Positions 21,554-32,546 of a stretch of DNA of 64,000 bases are shown here, piece by piece (position 1 is the first letter of the stretch; each line of letters begins with the position of its first letter). Both the position numbers and the translations under genes were made by a program. The notes beneath the pieces are model-generated. The model saw only the letters and a list, made by a program, of their open reading frames with translations, ran no database searches and was not told the DNA's origin. Source of the DNA: Cryptomeria japonica (lineage: Eukaryota; Streptophyta; Pinopsida; Cupressales; Cupressaceae); contig NC_081407.1 of the NCBI RefSeq assembly GCF_030272615.1, positions 97,571,897-97,635,896 of the forward strand, given 5' to 3'.

Positions 21554-23330
21554 TGCAGTAATTATGCAGGATTGTCATCCTATAGCTTATGAGAGCAAGA
21601 AGCTTCGAGGTCCGAAGAGGAGCTATAGTATTTATGATAAGGAAATGTTGGCCATCATGCATGCAATGGCCAAGTTCAGGCAATATTTAGTTGGCAGCAA
21701 GTTTTGTGTCAAAACTGATCATAATAGTATGAAGCATTTCCTTGGATAGCGGGATCTAAATGAGCATCAACAGAAGTGGGTCGGCAAGTTACAATCTTAT
21801 GATTTTGACATCTCCTATGTCAAAGGGACTCAGAACATTGTTGTTGATGCTTTATCTCGCCGCCCCCATTTGAGCTCCATGGCAGTTGTTTCCGAAGATT
21901 GGAAACACTTGATTATAGCAGAATATGCCAAGAATCCATGGGCCTCTAGTATTATTGATGGGACAGTACAGGACAGCAGGTACTCTCTTGTGAATGACCT
22001 CATCATTTACAAAGAGAGGATATTTCTAGACCCGAGTTTTGAGGTGAAGTGCATAGTATTGAGGACTTTCCATGATTCACCTATGGCTGGACATCCCAGT
22101 TACTTTAAGACCTATAGGCAGGTACGAGAGAGATTCTCTTGGAAGGGTCTCAAGTCTGATGTTCTTCAGTACGTCAGAGAATGTTCTGTCTGCCAGCAAA
22201 ACAAGCAGGAGCACAGCTTTCCTACGAGGTTACTTCAGCCACTTCCTATTCCTGACAGGAAGTGGGAATGCGTGCCTATGGACTTTATTACGAGCTTGCC
22301 AAAAGCCCAAGGGAGAGACAGCATTTATGTGGTAGTTGATCGGTTAAGTATGCACATTTTTTCCCGATCACGACTACTTATTCTACTGGTCAGGTGGCTG
22401 ATCTTTTCTTTCGTGAGCTATTTAGATTGCATGGTTTACCTCGGAGTATTGTCAGTGATAGGGACAGCAAGTTCATGGGTCACTTCTGGCAGGAGTTATT
22501 CAGACTTTGCGGGACAGAGCTCACTCCGAGTACCAGTTACCACCCTCAGACTGATGGACAGACGGAGATTGTCAACAAATGGGTGGAGGGATACCTGCGG
22601 AACTACAACTCAGGGCAGCAAAAGGCTTGGGTGAAGTGGTTACATTTGTGCGAGTATTGTTATGATTCCACTCACCACATGACTATTCAGATGACACCTT
22701 TCAAAGCTTTGTATGGATATGATGCTCCTAGTTTTTTGGATTTATTGATGAGCGATAGCAGAGTACCGAGTGTTGGGAACCTGTTACAGGAGAACAAGGA
22801 TATTATGAGAGCACTTCATGATAATATTCAGAAGGCTCGGAATCAGCAAAAGCAATATGCTAATCAAAGGAGGGTTGAGTGATCTTTTGAGATTGGGGAT
22901 ATGGTGTATTTGATGTTACAACCCTATAGACAGTCCTCTCTTAGGAAGAAGGGCTCAGAGAAACTCAAGCCACGTTACTATGGACCTTTCAGGATTTCCA
23001 GGCGAGTTGGCCAGGTGGCTTATGAGTTAGATTTACCGGCTGATAGTAAAGTTCATAGTGTTCCATTTGTCACACCTTAAGCAAGCATTGGGACAACAGA
23101 TAGTTCCTTCTGCAGTTTTACCACCCCTAGATGATGAGGAGAAGTTAGTGCTAGTACCTAAGGCCATTCTGGAGTTCAGAGAGCGTCATTTGCGGAGAAG
23201 TGTCATCAGGGAATTTTTGATTAAATGGAAGAATCTGCCAATAGAGGATGCTACTTGGGAGTGTGATAGCATTTTACAGCATCCAACATTGAGTTTGCTT
23301 GAGGACAAGCAAATTTTGGGAGGGCAGACT
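21554..23330 (+). pseudogene. gypsy RNase H, integrase and chromodomain (broken)
   Basis: RNase H continues from 15685 (IGAVIMQDC, YSIYDKEMLAI, KTDHNSMKHFL), with a TAG at 21747-21749. Integrase follows: the HHCC zinc finger (HDSPMAGH about 22073-22096; CSVC about 22183-22194) and the catalytic core (PMDFITSLP about 22276; SDRDSKF about 22457; HPQTDGQTE about 22540-22567). Frameshifts occur near 22340-22390 and 23058-23080, and a stop at 22880-22882. The C-terminal segment (to 23348) carries a chromodomain-like stretch (FLIKWKNLPIEDATWE, about 23214-23261). That domain places the element among chromoviruses, whose integrases are thought to target marked chromatin. Confidence 0.9.
23315..23330 (+). 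promoter_or_regulatory. Polypurine tract of the gypsy element
   Basis: The purine-rich stretch TTTTGGGAGGGCAGAC directly precedes the 3' LTR and is the expected plus-strand primer site. Confidence 0.75.
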
Positions 23331-24500
23331 GTAATGTTCCCATCCTAGTCAGGGACAGTGGTTTGAGGAGTTAGCCTATTTTTGGACCCTTGTAAGCTAA
23401 CACGGTATGGATAAGGGGGTCAGTAATGCAATATCTTGAGGAGTGGTCTGTCTATTTGTTCTAGTTTAGTGTTGAGTTCAGTTCTAGTCTTCGTTTCATC
23501 AGTTTCTGACATTATATGAGGATTTCCTAATTTCTAGGGAAAAATTGCTAAAAAGAGACATGGTCCTATTCTCATTGGCGTGGCGAATTGTGGCCCCAAC
23601 TTTTGACAGATTCAGTTTCTGAGCAATAATGAGGGAGATATGAATTTTTAAGTGGTTCCCACAAGCAATTAATATTTTAATGAAATATTAAAATAAAACC
23701 ACAAAGTGCATTACTTAAATTTATTTAAGTGAAAAATTAATATCTCCTAAGTTAGGCTTTGCTTTTAGGGTTAAGTTGGGAACCCTAAAAGCAAGTTATG
23801 ATTTTTTAAAAACCTAATTGCCAAAAATCGTACTTTTTGGGTATTTAGGCAGCCAAGATGGAAATTAAACCTCATTCATTGATATTGAGCATTTGACATT
23901 TCTTTTGAGCACTTGGCTATGGCGGCTAGGGTTTGGACCTGTTTTGGAGAGTGTGCATTCTTCAGAATTCAGTAGCTTTGAGATTGTGAAAGATCAATCG
24001 AATTGTTGCAGTTTGGTTGGCTTCATTCAGAAGTCAAATTGAATAAAATTGGGGCAGAATTGGCTTCTTACAAGGCAGATTTGTTGTAGGTTTCCTATTT
24101 ACTGTTATGTTGTTAATTTTTCTATGGTTTGGAGGCTTCTTTTCCCAAACACACAGCTTGCTCATTTATTGGCGCCATCTTCCACTGTTTGGGTGTCTTA
24201 GTATTAAATAAGAGTAGATCTGAATTGTTTCAGAATAAAAATCCGAACTTTGTAAGTTGCTGATTGAATTCTTTTAATTCAATAAACTGGCTAAGGACCT
24301 ACGGGTGTGCTTCTAAATTTTCCAGTTTATTGCTTCAGTTGATTAATATCATGTATTATTTCAATATGTGTTGCAAATTAAAGAAACCCCCTTCTACAAC
24401 TTCTGTCTATTTCTGAAAGACCATCTTAATAATCAAAATTACAAAGAAGATCTACAAATCACAGCAGGTTGAAGAGTTGAACCAGCAAGGGTTCATCACT
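23331..24500 (+). repeat. 3' LTR of the gypsy element
   Basis: This 1170-bp copy matches 131-1301 and is followed by the target duplication ACCTA at 24501-24505. Confidence 0.95.
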
Positions 24501-24505
24501 ACCTA

Positions 24506-25433
24506 TTAGAATCAAAGTAAATACAATTGATGTGTTGATTAATTTCAAGTTATTGATAGAACTGTAGGGACTCAATCCCACAACGTCAATTTTTGTTTAA
24601 GTCCCTTCCCTTTCTATATGTCTTGATTCTTGACCCTGGGGGGCCACCGTTTTATAACCAATCTGAGAAATGTTGAGTGGATCTCCCTTGGTCAAAACTG
24701 CCTATGAGCTATCCATTGTTATTCCCCATGTGCCTATAAAATGTTGCAATTGCGAAATTTCCAAAAAGTGTCTAAGTGTGTGGATTGTAGGCTAAAATGT
24801 CTAATTTTGTGCAATGTGTCAAAGTTGTCAGAGTTACCCCATCATGCATGCCTTTCTGCCCACCCCCCCTCCCTTCCTTTGTTCCTTAATAGGATGAAAA
24901 TACTTCTTCATCTTGACATGCTATTCCCCACTTTCATTCTATTTTTCCTTTATAATTATTGATGGATGGCAATGTCATGGACTCGTGGATCCCTCTTCTC
25001 ACAACAAGCAATGACAGGAAGGAGAGAAATCAAAAGAACGAGACTTGAAATGCCCTAAAGTTTCTAGGTTGTCACAAGAACCTTGCCTTCAGGAGAAATG
25101 GACTGGAGTTTTGCATTGGAGGATAAGAAGAAATCAGCTAATGAAGGAAGGTGACAAGGCTGGTAATGGTTAGCTGCACAATGGACTCACCTAGCCCTTA
25201 GTCTCTAGATAAAATGTTTTGTTTTCAGTTAATACAATGTGTTCTAGATAGCTGGAAGCCTCTTTATTAATATGGCTATATAATATTAATCAAATAGCAG
25301 TAGAAGCATCTCATCATGGAAATTTATATTGATATGGCTTACCCAGTCATTGTAAGCAAGAGTGTACTCAGTTTTTTTGATATTTGATATTAATACTAAT
25401 GGAAGTGGCCCCATAGGCACAATTCAAAAAACT
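24506..25433. other. Low-copy sequence without recognised genes
   Basis: No retroelement motif or convincing gene is visible. A 73-codon plus-strand frame at 24741-24962 has no recognisable domain. Confidence 0.4.
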
Positions 25434-25721
25434 AGTGTTGGGAAGCTAATGTTAAAAGTCATCTATGTCCAGATAGTATTGAGGACAATGGCAAAGTATG
25501 CTCTCAAGGCTCTATACTGGAAGATTTATCATGAGAACTGAGTGTGGCAGTTGTGGATAATGATGTGCAGAAGAGTTTACGTGCAGATGATGCCAATGTG
25601 AGTTTTATGGTAGGACCCTCAGTGACAATAGATAATCATAAGGATAATGAGCCTGTGGAGATAGCGGAGGTAAATATTGAAACCATGGATTCTACTGTGC
25701 AAGATTTAACAGCATATATGT
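25434..25721 (+). pseudogene. Possible degraded exon, unknown protein
   Basis: After the AG of a possible splice acceptor, one frame stays open for about 95 codons with a single internal TGA at about 25536. Composition is protein-like: acidic, with stretches such as SVTIDNHKDNEP and EIAEVNIETMD. It ends at TAG 25719-25721. I do not recognise the family. It could equally be a chance open stretch. Confidence 0.3.
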
Positions 25722-26977
25722 AGAAGATTGAAAAGTTTTCCATTCTACTCTACAAATGTCCTGCCTTTTACCTTGATGTTTTGTTTTGAAAGGTAAAAGT
25801 GTCTTTGTGGCATATAGGGACTATGGCATATATGATGTTAATTGTTCATTAACTCTCAAGCTCCATAGCTTTTATATGAGTTAACTTAGGAATGCATTAT
25901 ATTGTTGGAATTGTTAATTTTGGGCAAAACCAGGTCTATCCCAATTGGGGACATTACATACTGTTAGTTCTGAGCCTCTTATTTTTCTGTTTTTATAGGA
26001 TGATCTCAAAGGTCTTTGCATGTTCCTCCTCTGGTTATAGTTAATATGGCTCATCACAGCCAATATAGGTATGTTCGTGCCAAGATGTAAGCGTCTAGTA
26101 GTTCTGGGCATACTTCAACTAGTAATGTTATAGTATATTTTTTTAATGTTTTACTTTTAATACAATTTCTTTACATTTTATTCTATCAAAAATAAAGAAG
26201 AAAATGTTCTAAATTGAATTTTTCAAAAAAGCTGTGGCAAGCCACTTATAATTCAAATGCCAAGGGAGTGAATCTTCAAAACTGCATTCACCGTATAAAT
26301 CCAAGTGTTAAATACTCTACAGAGATGAAATTCAAATAACACTGACATCTATGACATTGATTAATTGAACAATGAACATTCAACATTCAATGTTGAGTAA
26401 TGAACTAAAAAATTGAGTAAAATACTGAAATACAGATATGAATTGGTAAACACAAATGTCTGAGTGCTGTATTATTAATGATCATGAAAATAACTGTTCT
26501 AAAATGACCCCTCGCCTCCATTTTCTCAAAGGTTTTCCTTTTCTATTTATTTAAAACAAATGTTGATGAATGGGACATAGGGGCATCCATGGGATTCTTT
26601 CAGGAGATTGGGAATGTCTCTTAATGTCCCAGAGACAACACTATGTACCCAAGTACCTCCTTAAATATCATGATGCCAGAAAAACTCTGACAAATCTCAG
26701 GACATGAGACATGTGCAGGAAAAAGGATGAGACAATGGCATGTCCCCTCTGTGAACCAACATCCCCAAAATGTTCAGATCAGACCCAGATGACACTTCTA
26801 CATGGAATGCTCCAATTTACTGATTCAATGTCTTTGGATTCTACTGTGCCCTAGATTCTGATGCAACTCAACTTGTGTATTCTACGTTTTTGGCATTTAG
26901 GCAAATATCACTAACTAAAACAATATAAAATGGAAGAATGCATCAAGCTAAGAAAGAGAAACTGGAAAAATCTATAC
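25722..26977. other. Intergenic or intronic AT-rich sequence
   Basis: No coding motif is recognised. The last part (about 26770-26977) is homologous to about 27890-28115 and is the downstream intron of the TFB1-like gene. Confidence 0.4.
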
Positions 26978-27062
26978 CTTTTATGGTTTTAAAATTCACA
27001 TCAAGCTTGTGAGCAGAGGACGACCTTGGATCATTTGGAGTGAATGTGAACTTATTCTCTGT
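26978..27062 (-). CDS. TFB1: TFIIH p62/TFB1-like gene, exon 2 (partial gene)
   Basis: On the minus strand an 85-bp exon is framed by a CAG acceptor (before 27062) and a GTATAG donor (after 26978). It continues the frame of exon 1 and encodes TENKFTFTPNDPRSSS followed by KLDVNFKTIKG. Plant TFIIH subunit 1 (p62/TFB1) has this FTPNDPRS and IKG pattern in its N-terminal PH-like domain, which in the core complex contacts acidic partners. The identification rests on recognition of the family, not a search. Exon 3 and the BSD domains are not found before the gypsy insertion; they may lie beyond the left edge or be lost. Confidence 0.65.
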
Positions 27063-27594
27063 CTGTAAGATGAAAAGCAAAAATGTTACTTGAAATAACA
27101 TATGATAATTAATTGAAGAAAATCAAATGTATGCTATTTAAAAGATTTATTAAAGAAACTAAAATGTACGTTTTGTTTTTTTTATTTATTAGTATTACTA
27201 CATAGTGTTGATTATCTTTCTCTCTGTTGGTTTCCAGCCCAACTCCTTTAATCATTTGCAAACTTAGGTTCTTGACTCTATGCAATGGTGATGTTCTCTT
27301 AAACTGTATGTCCTCTTGTGGAAACTATTTTATATAGTTCACAATCCTATTAGTGTACAATTACAAAAGAAACATTTTATTTTAATTTCTTAAATAGTGT
27401 GATATACAAAATTTCAATTGCATAAAAACGGATTCTTGATAGTATGCACGATATTCATAAGTAGGTCTGCCTCTTTAAAGCCAAATTCTTGTTTGTTGTT
27501 CAGCCTCTTTGGAAACAACCCTAAATCAAATTAACCCCAAATGCATTTGAGAGCCAAAGGGAACAGATTTTATATAGCAGGAATTGTAAAATAC
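27063..27594 (-). other. Intron 1 of the TFB1-like gene
   Basis: This 532-bp AT-rich stretch separates the two exons with GT...AG ends on the minus strand. Most of it is duplicated at about 33880-34300 and 28201-28250, where the second copy's intron is split by a large insertion. Confidence 0.6.
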
Positions 27595-27675
27595 CAAAAT
27601 CAAAACACCCTGTGTGCCTGGGTCCTTCACTTTAGTCTTGTATGTGGCACGCATTGTTGCCAGTGGTGTCTCCAT
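27595..27675 (-). CDS. TFB1: TFIIH p62/TFB1-like gene, exon 1 (N-terminus)
   Basis: The exon starts at ATG (27675-27673) and encodes 27 residues, METPLATMRATYKTKVKDPG then TQGVLIL, ending in a GTATTT donor. The YKTKVKDPGT-GVL pattern is the start of the PH-like domain of plant TFIIH subunit 1. An in-frame upstream ATG at 27711 would add 12 residues, but the duplicated copy supports 27675. The exon joins in frame to exon 2 to give GVLIL-TENKFTF. It appears intact, but the rest of the gene is not visible, so it may itself be a relic. Confidence 0.65.
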
Positions 27676-28115
27676 GTTCAATACCTCTTCAACTCTACAA
27701 ATCCTAAACAAACGTCCTGCCTTTTACCTTGATGTTTTGTCAAGATACAAAAAAAGTGCAAAAACAACATCACACAGTAGTTCTTATCAGCAAAACAAAG
27801 TCTATAGCAACAGGGAAACAAATAAATCAAGCTAGCTAAAATAATTATTTTACTTCTTTTTATTTTTCTCTGCTTTCTCACCTCCGAGAATGTTCAGATC
27901 AGCCCCAGAAGGCAGGGAACACTCCTCCACAGAATACTCCAATTTACTGGTTCGATGGCTTTGTATTCTACTGTGCCCTAGATTCTGATACAAATCAAAA
28001 TGTGTATTATACATTTTCAGCAATCAGGTGATTATCACTAATTGAAGCAATTGAACTGAAACTAAATTGGAAAAATGGATCAAGCAAAGGAGAAAGAAAT
28101 TGGAAAAAATTGTAC

Positions 28116-28200
28116 CTTCTCCGGTTTAAATATTCACATCATGCTTGAAGACAGAGGATGACCTTGGATCATTTGGAATAAATGTGAACTTATTCTCTGC
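28116..28200 (-). pseudogene. Second TFB1-like copy, exon 2 relic
   Basis: This 85-bp copy of exon 2 keeps both splice sites (CATAG acceptor, GTACAA donor) and encodes AENKFTFIPNDPRSSS, then an in-frame TAA near its end. It is the same length as the intact-looking exon at 26978-27062. The stop codon marks this upstream gene copy as a pseudogene. Confidence 0.7.
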
Positions 28201-29624
28201 CTATGAGATGAAAAGCATACATATGTTATTTGAAATAACATAAAACTAGCACTTGCAACTTTAGGAGGTGCAAGGGATGCAATGTAGGAAATTCAAGGGA
28301 ATGCCATCATCGTCTTATCCCTGCACCCAACCATTATTATTATCCTCATCCTTAATTCCTTTAGGATTTTCCACGAGCCAAAATATTTTGTTACACCTGA
28401 AAAATAAGCATACACAGCAACAGAATAATTAGACCCATATAAACATAGGAACTACAAAATACCATTCAATGCTATTTTTTTATGAAATACATGAAATGCT
28501 AGGTCAAGTCAATATATTATAATTAAAATATAACTCACCCACAAAACTTAAAACAACTAAAAAATATGATAATTACACTAATATTTTGACAAGCCATCCC
28601 AGCCACAACTGTTTAGATTAACATCACATGACAGAACAAAATCAACAGAATTAACCAAAAAAAAAACATTCAGACAGGTCACAATTTAATAAACAGCCCT
28701 TACATGGGCCCTTTAGTTGCTCACCAGTTCTGTTGAACTTGGCACAAAATGATCAAATAGCATCTCAATAAGACTTGGCATTTAAATTTTTAATCAGCAC
28801 ACTATCATAAAGTTGTATATACATCATGAATCTTTGTTGAACCATGCATTTAGGGAGTTGCTACTGCTACATTATTGATGACCATGGATTTCGCAGCAAT
28901 ACAGAGTAATCTGAGATTTGTTGAGAGCGAGAGACAAGATCTGGTAGAGCTATAATGTTTGACATAGTTTGTACTGGAGGGTTATGACAAATCTGTTATA
29001 TATACAAGCATAATTGGCAAACTTGTTGAAACATCACCTACTGGATCATTGTATTGTGGCTTATCATAATTTCTAAAATGTAAATTGTAATGTCCCCTAA
29101 TGTTACCCTCTTATATTCTGTCCTCAAATCACAATTTTAGTATATAGAGAGAACAATAGGACACTAATGTCAACCTGCAACAGATTAGACAACATTTCTA
29201 TCATGTCATGGTAGATCATATATTCGTCATTCTTAAATATTGCAAAGTGTATATGAAGGATTCAACAACCTCTCTTTCCCTACACCTATCCTCACATGGA
29301 GCTCAAGGAAAATCACACAAGGTGCCTCAAGACTATCCCTCTCCAACAAGCCCAAGAGCACCAAGGACGTCGTCAACTTGGCCTTCCGGCCCACACTTGG
29401 AGTTGGCATACCTGCTGGAGCCTAGTGCTCTTGATTCCTTGTATTCCCCCTCCATAATTGGATGGTGAGATTGAGAATGCATATAGATTCATTACTTATG
29501 ATTGACTTTTTACTGAATTATAACTAATCTCTGCTAATGTTCTTATAGCCTGTTTCTGTGTTTAGATTATGCTCAGACCAATAAATGATGTACCTATATT
29601 AATTTGTATGGTTACTGGTGAATA

Positions 29625-29815
29625 TGATTGAAGTTATTATTATAATGCTTGTGAATATACAGAAGTACAGTGAATTTAATTATTATTATATTGCTGTAAA
29701 TAGACAGTTATACAGAGAATATAATTAAGTATTATTATATCGCTGTGCAAATACAGAAATACTGTGAGATGAGCATGATGTAGTATTATATTACTGTGAA
29801 TATGCAGAGATACAG
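29625..29815. repeat. Tandem repeat in the solo LTR (TATTATTATATTGCTGTGAA type)
   Basis: Four degenerate copies of a unit of about 55 bp are aligned by TGCTGTGAATA-like and ACAGAAATACAG-like words. Confidence 0.75.
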
Positions 29816-30084
29816 ATTCATACCTGCTGCCTTCCTTATGGGCAGAGAGTTACCTTGTGTGAATGTCTTCCCAAGGCAATCGAACTTCTGTGTCTTCTTT
29901 CCTATCGTGGTGTTTCCTTTCCTATCCTCTGTGCCCTTTTGTCATAATGATTCGCTGGACCTTAAATATGTTGCTGGTGTGAGTCGTTGCGTGGGAAGGA
30001 CATGTCTCCCTTATTTCAAACAGTGCCATGTCTAAGGTTCAAAGTTATTAGTCTATTATCGTGTTTCTCTAGTGATACCGATGA

Positions 30085-30295
30085 CCTTGTTAATTAATAC
30101 ATTGCCTTCTAATATATAATTAATGATCAATTAATTAAAATATATTGCTTAATCAATTAATATTATAAATACATTAATATTACATTGCTTAATTACTCCA
30201 TATCATATTGCTTAATTAATTCAATAAATATTATATTGCTAATTAATTCAATTAATACTATATTGCTTAATCAATTAATACATTGATAATGGCCA
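30085..30295. repeat. AT-rich tandem repeat (TATTGCTTAATTAATT type)
   Basis: About six degenerate copies of a 30-45-bp unit containing ATTGCTTAATTAATTCAAT occur in a row, still within the solo LTR. Confidence 0.7.
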
Positions 30296-30766
30296 TGTTC
30301 TGAAAATTTTAAAAACTTATTATCATTTATTGAATAATCGGGTCAAGGGAACAGGCTATGACATAAATCTAGGAGCCATCTTGCCACCAATGCCCTCTCG
30401 CTTACACCCTATAATGGCCACGAAAGGTTGGCCAATAGAACAACTTCTTGCCCACCATAGGGACCCTATAGTTTGCAATTCGTGCTAGCTACTAAAGGTA
30501 TTTCAGTCATTGAAATCAAGACTTCTGCTCAAAGTATTATATTGTCTTCCTGAGTTCTCCGAGTGCAATGATCCAATGGTTCGCATTACACTTGGCAAAT
30601 TTCCACACCTATAGAACAAATGGACAAACACACCAAACTAGAATGGAAGCATTTGTTAAGAGTATATGGGTATGTTCCACGTTTCTAAGATAAAAAGAAA
30701 AATGATTTTAAATTTGAGGGCAGTCCATCATATCCACAGATATATAGGAGTGGATAAGCTAATTTA

Positions 30767-31862
30767 CAATGTTACCCCGAGTTTCCGGGACGGGGACGGC
30801 AGGGGACGGCGGGACGCGTTTCCGGGAGGGCAAATTTTTTTGCCAAATTTGGGGACAGCGGGGGACGGCAAAGGGGACGGCTATTAAAATATAGGAAATA
30901 TTTAAAATATATAGGAAAATTTCAAAATTCTAAATGTTCATATGAAAACATGGATAAAGCATGCATACATACATTATATTCATATGAAAACAATAAAACA
31001 TGGAAATGGCATGTGTATGATACTATGAAAAGTTGAAGACATTTTAGAATGTAAATTCTGAACATACAACATTGTTAATACTCAATAGACAATATGCAAT
31101 TATGCATTCATAAATCAGAATTTCAATTCATTCACATTGTCAATATGCATATCATAATAGATATTAAAGAAATAACATACAAAATGTCAAAACAAAGAGG
31201 TTAAATTTTCCCTACTTCTATCGACACGGTTTCCCCCCATATTTTTCAACGGGGGTTTGGGGGCAGCACCCCTTGCACACTCCCTGTCGCGATACAGGGC
31301 GGGGTCGAGGGGCAGCGCCCCGCGAGGCCAAAAAAACTTATTCTTTCATAAAGGTGTTGGGTTTTATTTTTCTATTAACTCGCCGAGTTTGGCGATTTTT
31401 GGGCGATTTTCTAATCTCTGTGTCAAAATGCCCAAAGGCTACACTGCTGCCATATAGTTTCATTGTCAAAATTATGAATTAAATTAATGTTATCTTTTAA
31501 TTTTTTTATTTTTACTAACAATTTGAATTAATAAGGGGCCTATATTAGAAAATTTTAAAAACAATTTGAAAATACAACTTTTTTTAGTTTTTTAATATTT
31601 TTTAATGGCCTTAGATAAGGGGGACGTCTAGCCGTCCCCGGGACGGATTGGGGACGTCCCAGCCGTCCCCAGCCGTCGCTGGGACGTACGGACGTCCCCC
31701 AAGGCTAGGGCAGGCGTCCCCCCGTTTCGGGGACGTCCCCTAAAAATATAGGGCAATTTGGGGACGGGGGGAAACGTCCCCTGGCCGTCCCCAAGTCCCC
31801 GAAACGTCCCCGAGATGGGGACGGGGGTTTTCAGGTCGGGGACGCGTCCCCGGGTAACTCTG
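30767..31862. mobile_element. GC-rich terminal-repeat element, hAT-like, non-autonomous
   Basis: The left end CAATGTTACCC and the inverted right end CAGAGTTACCC form terminal repeats of the CANNG type seen in hAT transposons. Subterminal regions (30776-30885 and 31618-31852) are packed with GGGGACG and its complement CGTCCCC in both orientations, in sharp contrast to the AT-rich surroundings. No transposase is encoded. Flanking 8-mers (CTAATTTA and CTAGTAAT) agree only at four positions, so no target duplication is claimed. The class call is therefore an inference from the ends. Confidence 0.55.
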
Positions 31863-31879
31863 CTAGTAATTTATTAAAT

Positions 31880-32042
31880 TTACCTAATGCTTGCAGGGTT
31901 ACTCTTCCAAAGTATTTTTCAAACATGCAAATAGAGTTTTGGGGGCCTATTGGAGAGCCCAAAGATGGGCCAATAGGAATCTTTCTTCTTTTAATGCAAT
32001 TAATGTTCTGTACAACAAGTATGGACACTATTTGTTCTGTTC
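31880..32042 (+). other. Possible short exon next to the hAT-like element
   Basis: After a TGCTTGCAG acceptor-like site one frame is open for about 50 codons (VTLPKYFSNMQIEFWGPIGE, then a hydrophobic stretch) to a TGA or TAA. It looks protein-like but matches no family I know. Support is weak. Confidence 0.2.
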
Positions 32043-32055
32043 TATCAACTGAATA

Positions 32056-32546
32056 ATGAGTGGGGACCCAAAACCCGACAAGTAATGATTGCATCAGCGC
32101 CAAAGTATGGAAGACAAGAAAGTAAAAATGCTTTAAAAGTGGAAAGTATTGAGTGATTACTTCTCCATTAGAGCTCACCAGTCAAAAGACTGAAGAAGCT
32201 AAGGCTCACAGACATTACCTGTATTAAATGACATCAAGAAGAAACAATGTTGTGCACATTTCTGCAATGAAAAGCAGCTAAAACCTTTTAGGGGTGCATA
32301 TGAGTGGGAACCCAAAACCAACGAGTAATGGTTGCTAGGTGTCAAAGTATGGAAGACAAGAAAGTAAAAATGCTAAAAGTGGAAAGTATTGAGTTGATTA
32401 CTTCTCCATTAGAGCTCTTCAGTCAATATAAGATTGAAGAAACTAAGGCTCCCAGACATTACCTGTGTTCAATTACAGCAAGAAGAAACAATGTTGTGCA
32501 CATTTCTGCAATGAAAAGCAGCTAAAACCTTTTAAGGGTGCATATA
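32056..32546. repeat. Two-copy tandem duplication of about 245 bp
   Basis: 32056-32299 and 32300-32546 are near-identical head-to-tail copies, starting ATGAGTGGG and containing TATGGAAGACAAGAAAGTAA. Small indels separate them. No gene is evident. Confidence 0.88.

Larger units (their letters stand above)
126..24505 (+). mobile_element. Chromodomain Ty3/gypsy retrotransposon, interrupted by three copia elements
   Basis: The element is bounded by a perfect 5-bp target duplication ACCTA (126-130 and 24501-24505). It has LTRs at 131-1301 and 23331-24500 and a primer-binding site right after the 5' LTR. Internal order is gag, protease, reverse transcriptase, RNase H, integrase, chromodomain, which is typical of chromoviruses. 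Copia insertions at 3501-9409, 9820-15258 and 15686-21548 split the reverse transcriptase and RNase H coding regions. Without them and their duplicated targets about 7.1 kb remains. The first 170 bp or so of the two LTRs differ at about ten positions by eye, so the insertion is old. Stops and frameshifts throughout show that it is non-autonomous. Confidence 0.95.
29086..30363 (+). mobile_element. Solo LTR, probably gypsy type
   Basis: The sequence begins TGTAATGTCC and ends GGCTATGACA. A 5-bp direct repeat TAAAT flanks it (29081-29085 and 30364-30368), and no internal retroelement sequence is present. The 1.28-kb length and TG...CA ends fit an LTR left by recombination between two LTRs. It contains two short tandem arrays. 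Open frames at 29208-29468 and 29796-30035 lie inside it and are not taken as genes. Confidence 0.6.

Noticed and set aside
29208-29468. Open frame of 86 codons with a protein-like stretch
   Set aside because: It lies within the solo LTR, has no recognised domain, and a second frame over the same bases looks equally plausible.
29086-30590. Alternative end of the solo LTR at CGCATTACA (30582-30590), the perfect inverse of TGTAATG
   Set aside because: The following bases (CTTGG) do not match the left flank (TAAAT), whereas the end at 30363 has an exact TAAAT duplication.
30767-30774. 8-bp target duplication for the hAT-like element
   Set aside because: The flanking 8-mers CTAATTTA and CTAGTAAT agree at only four positions, so no duplication is claimed.
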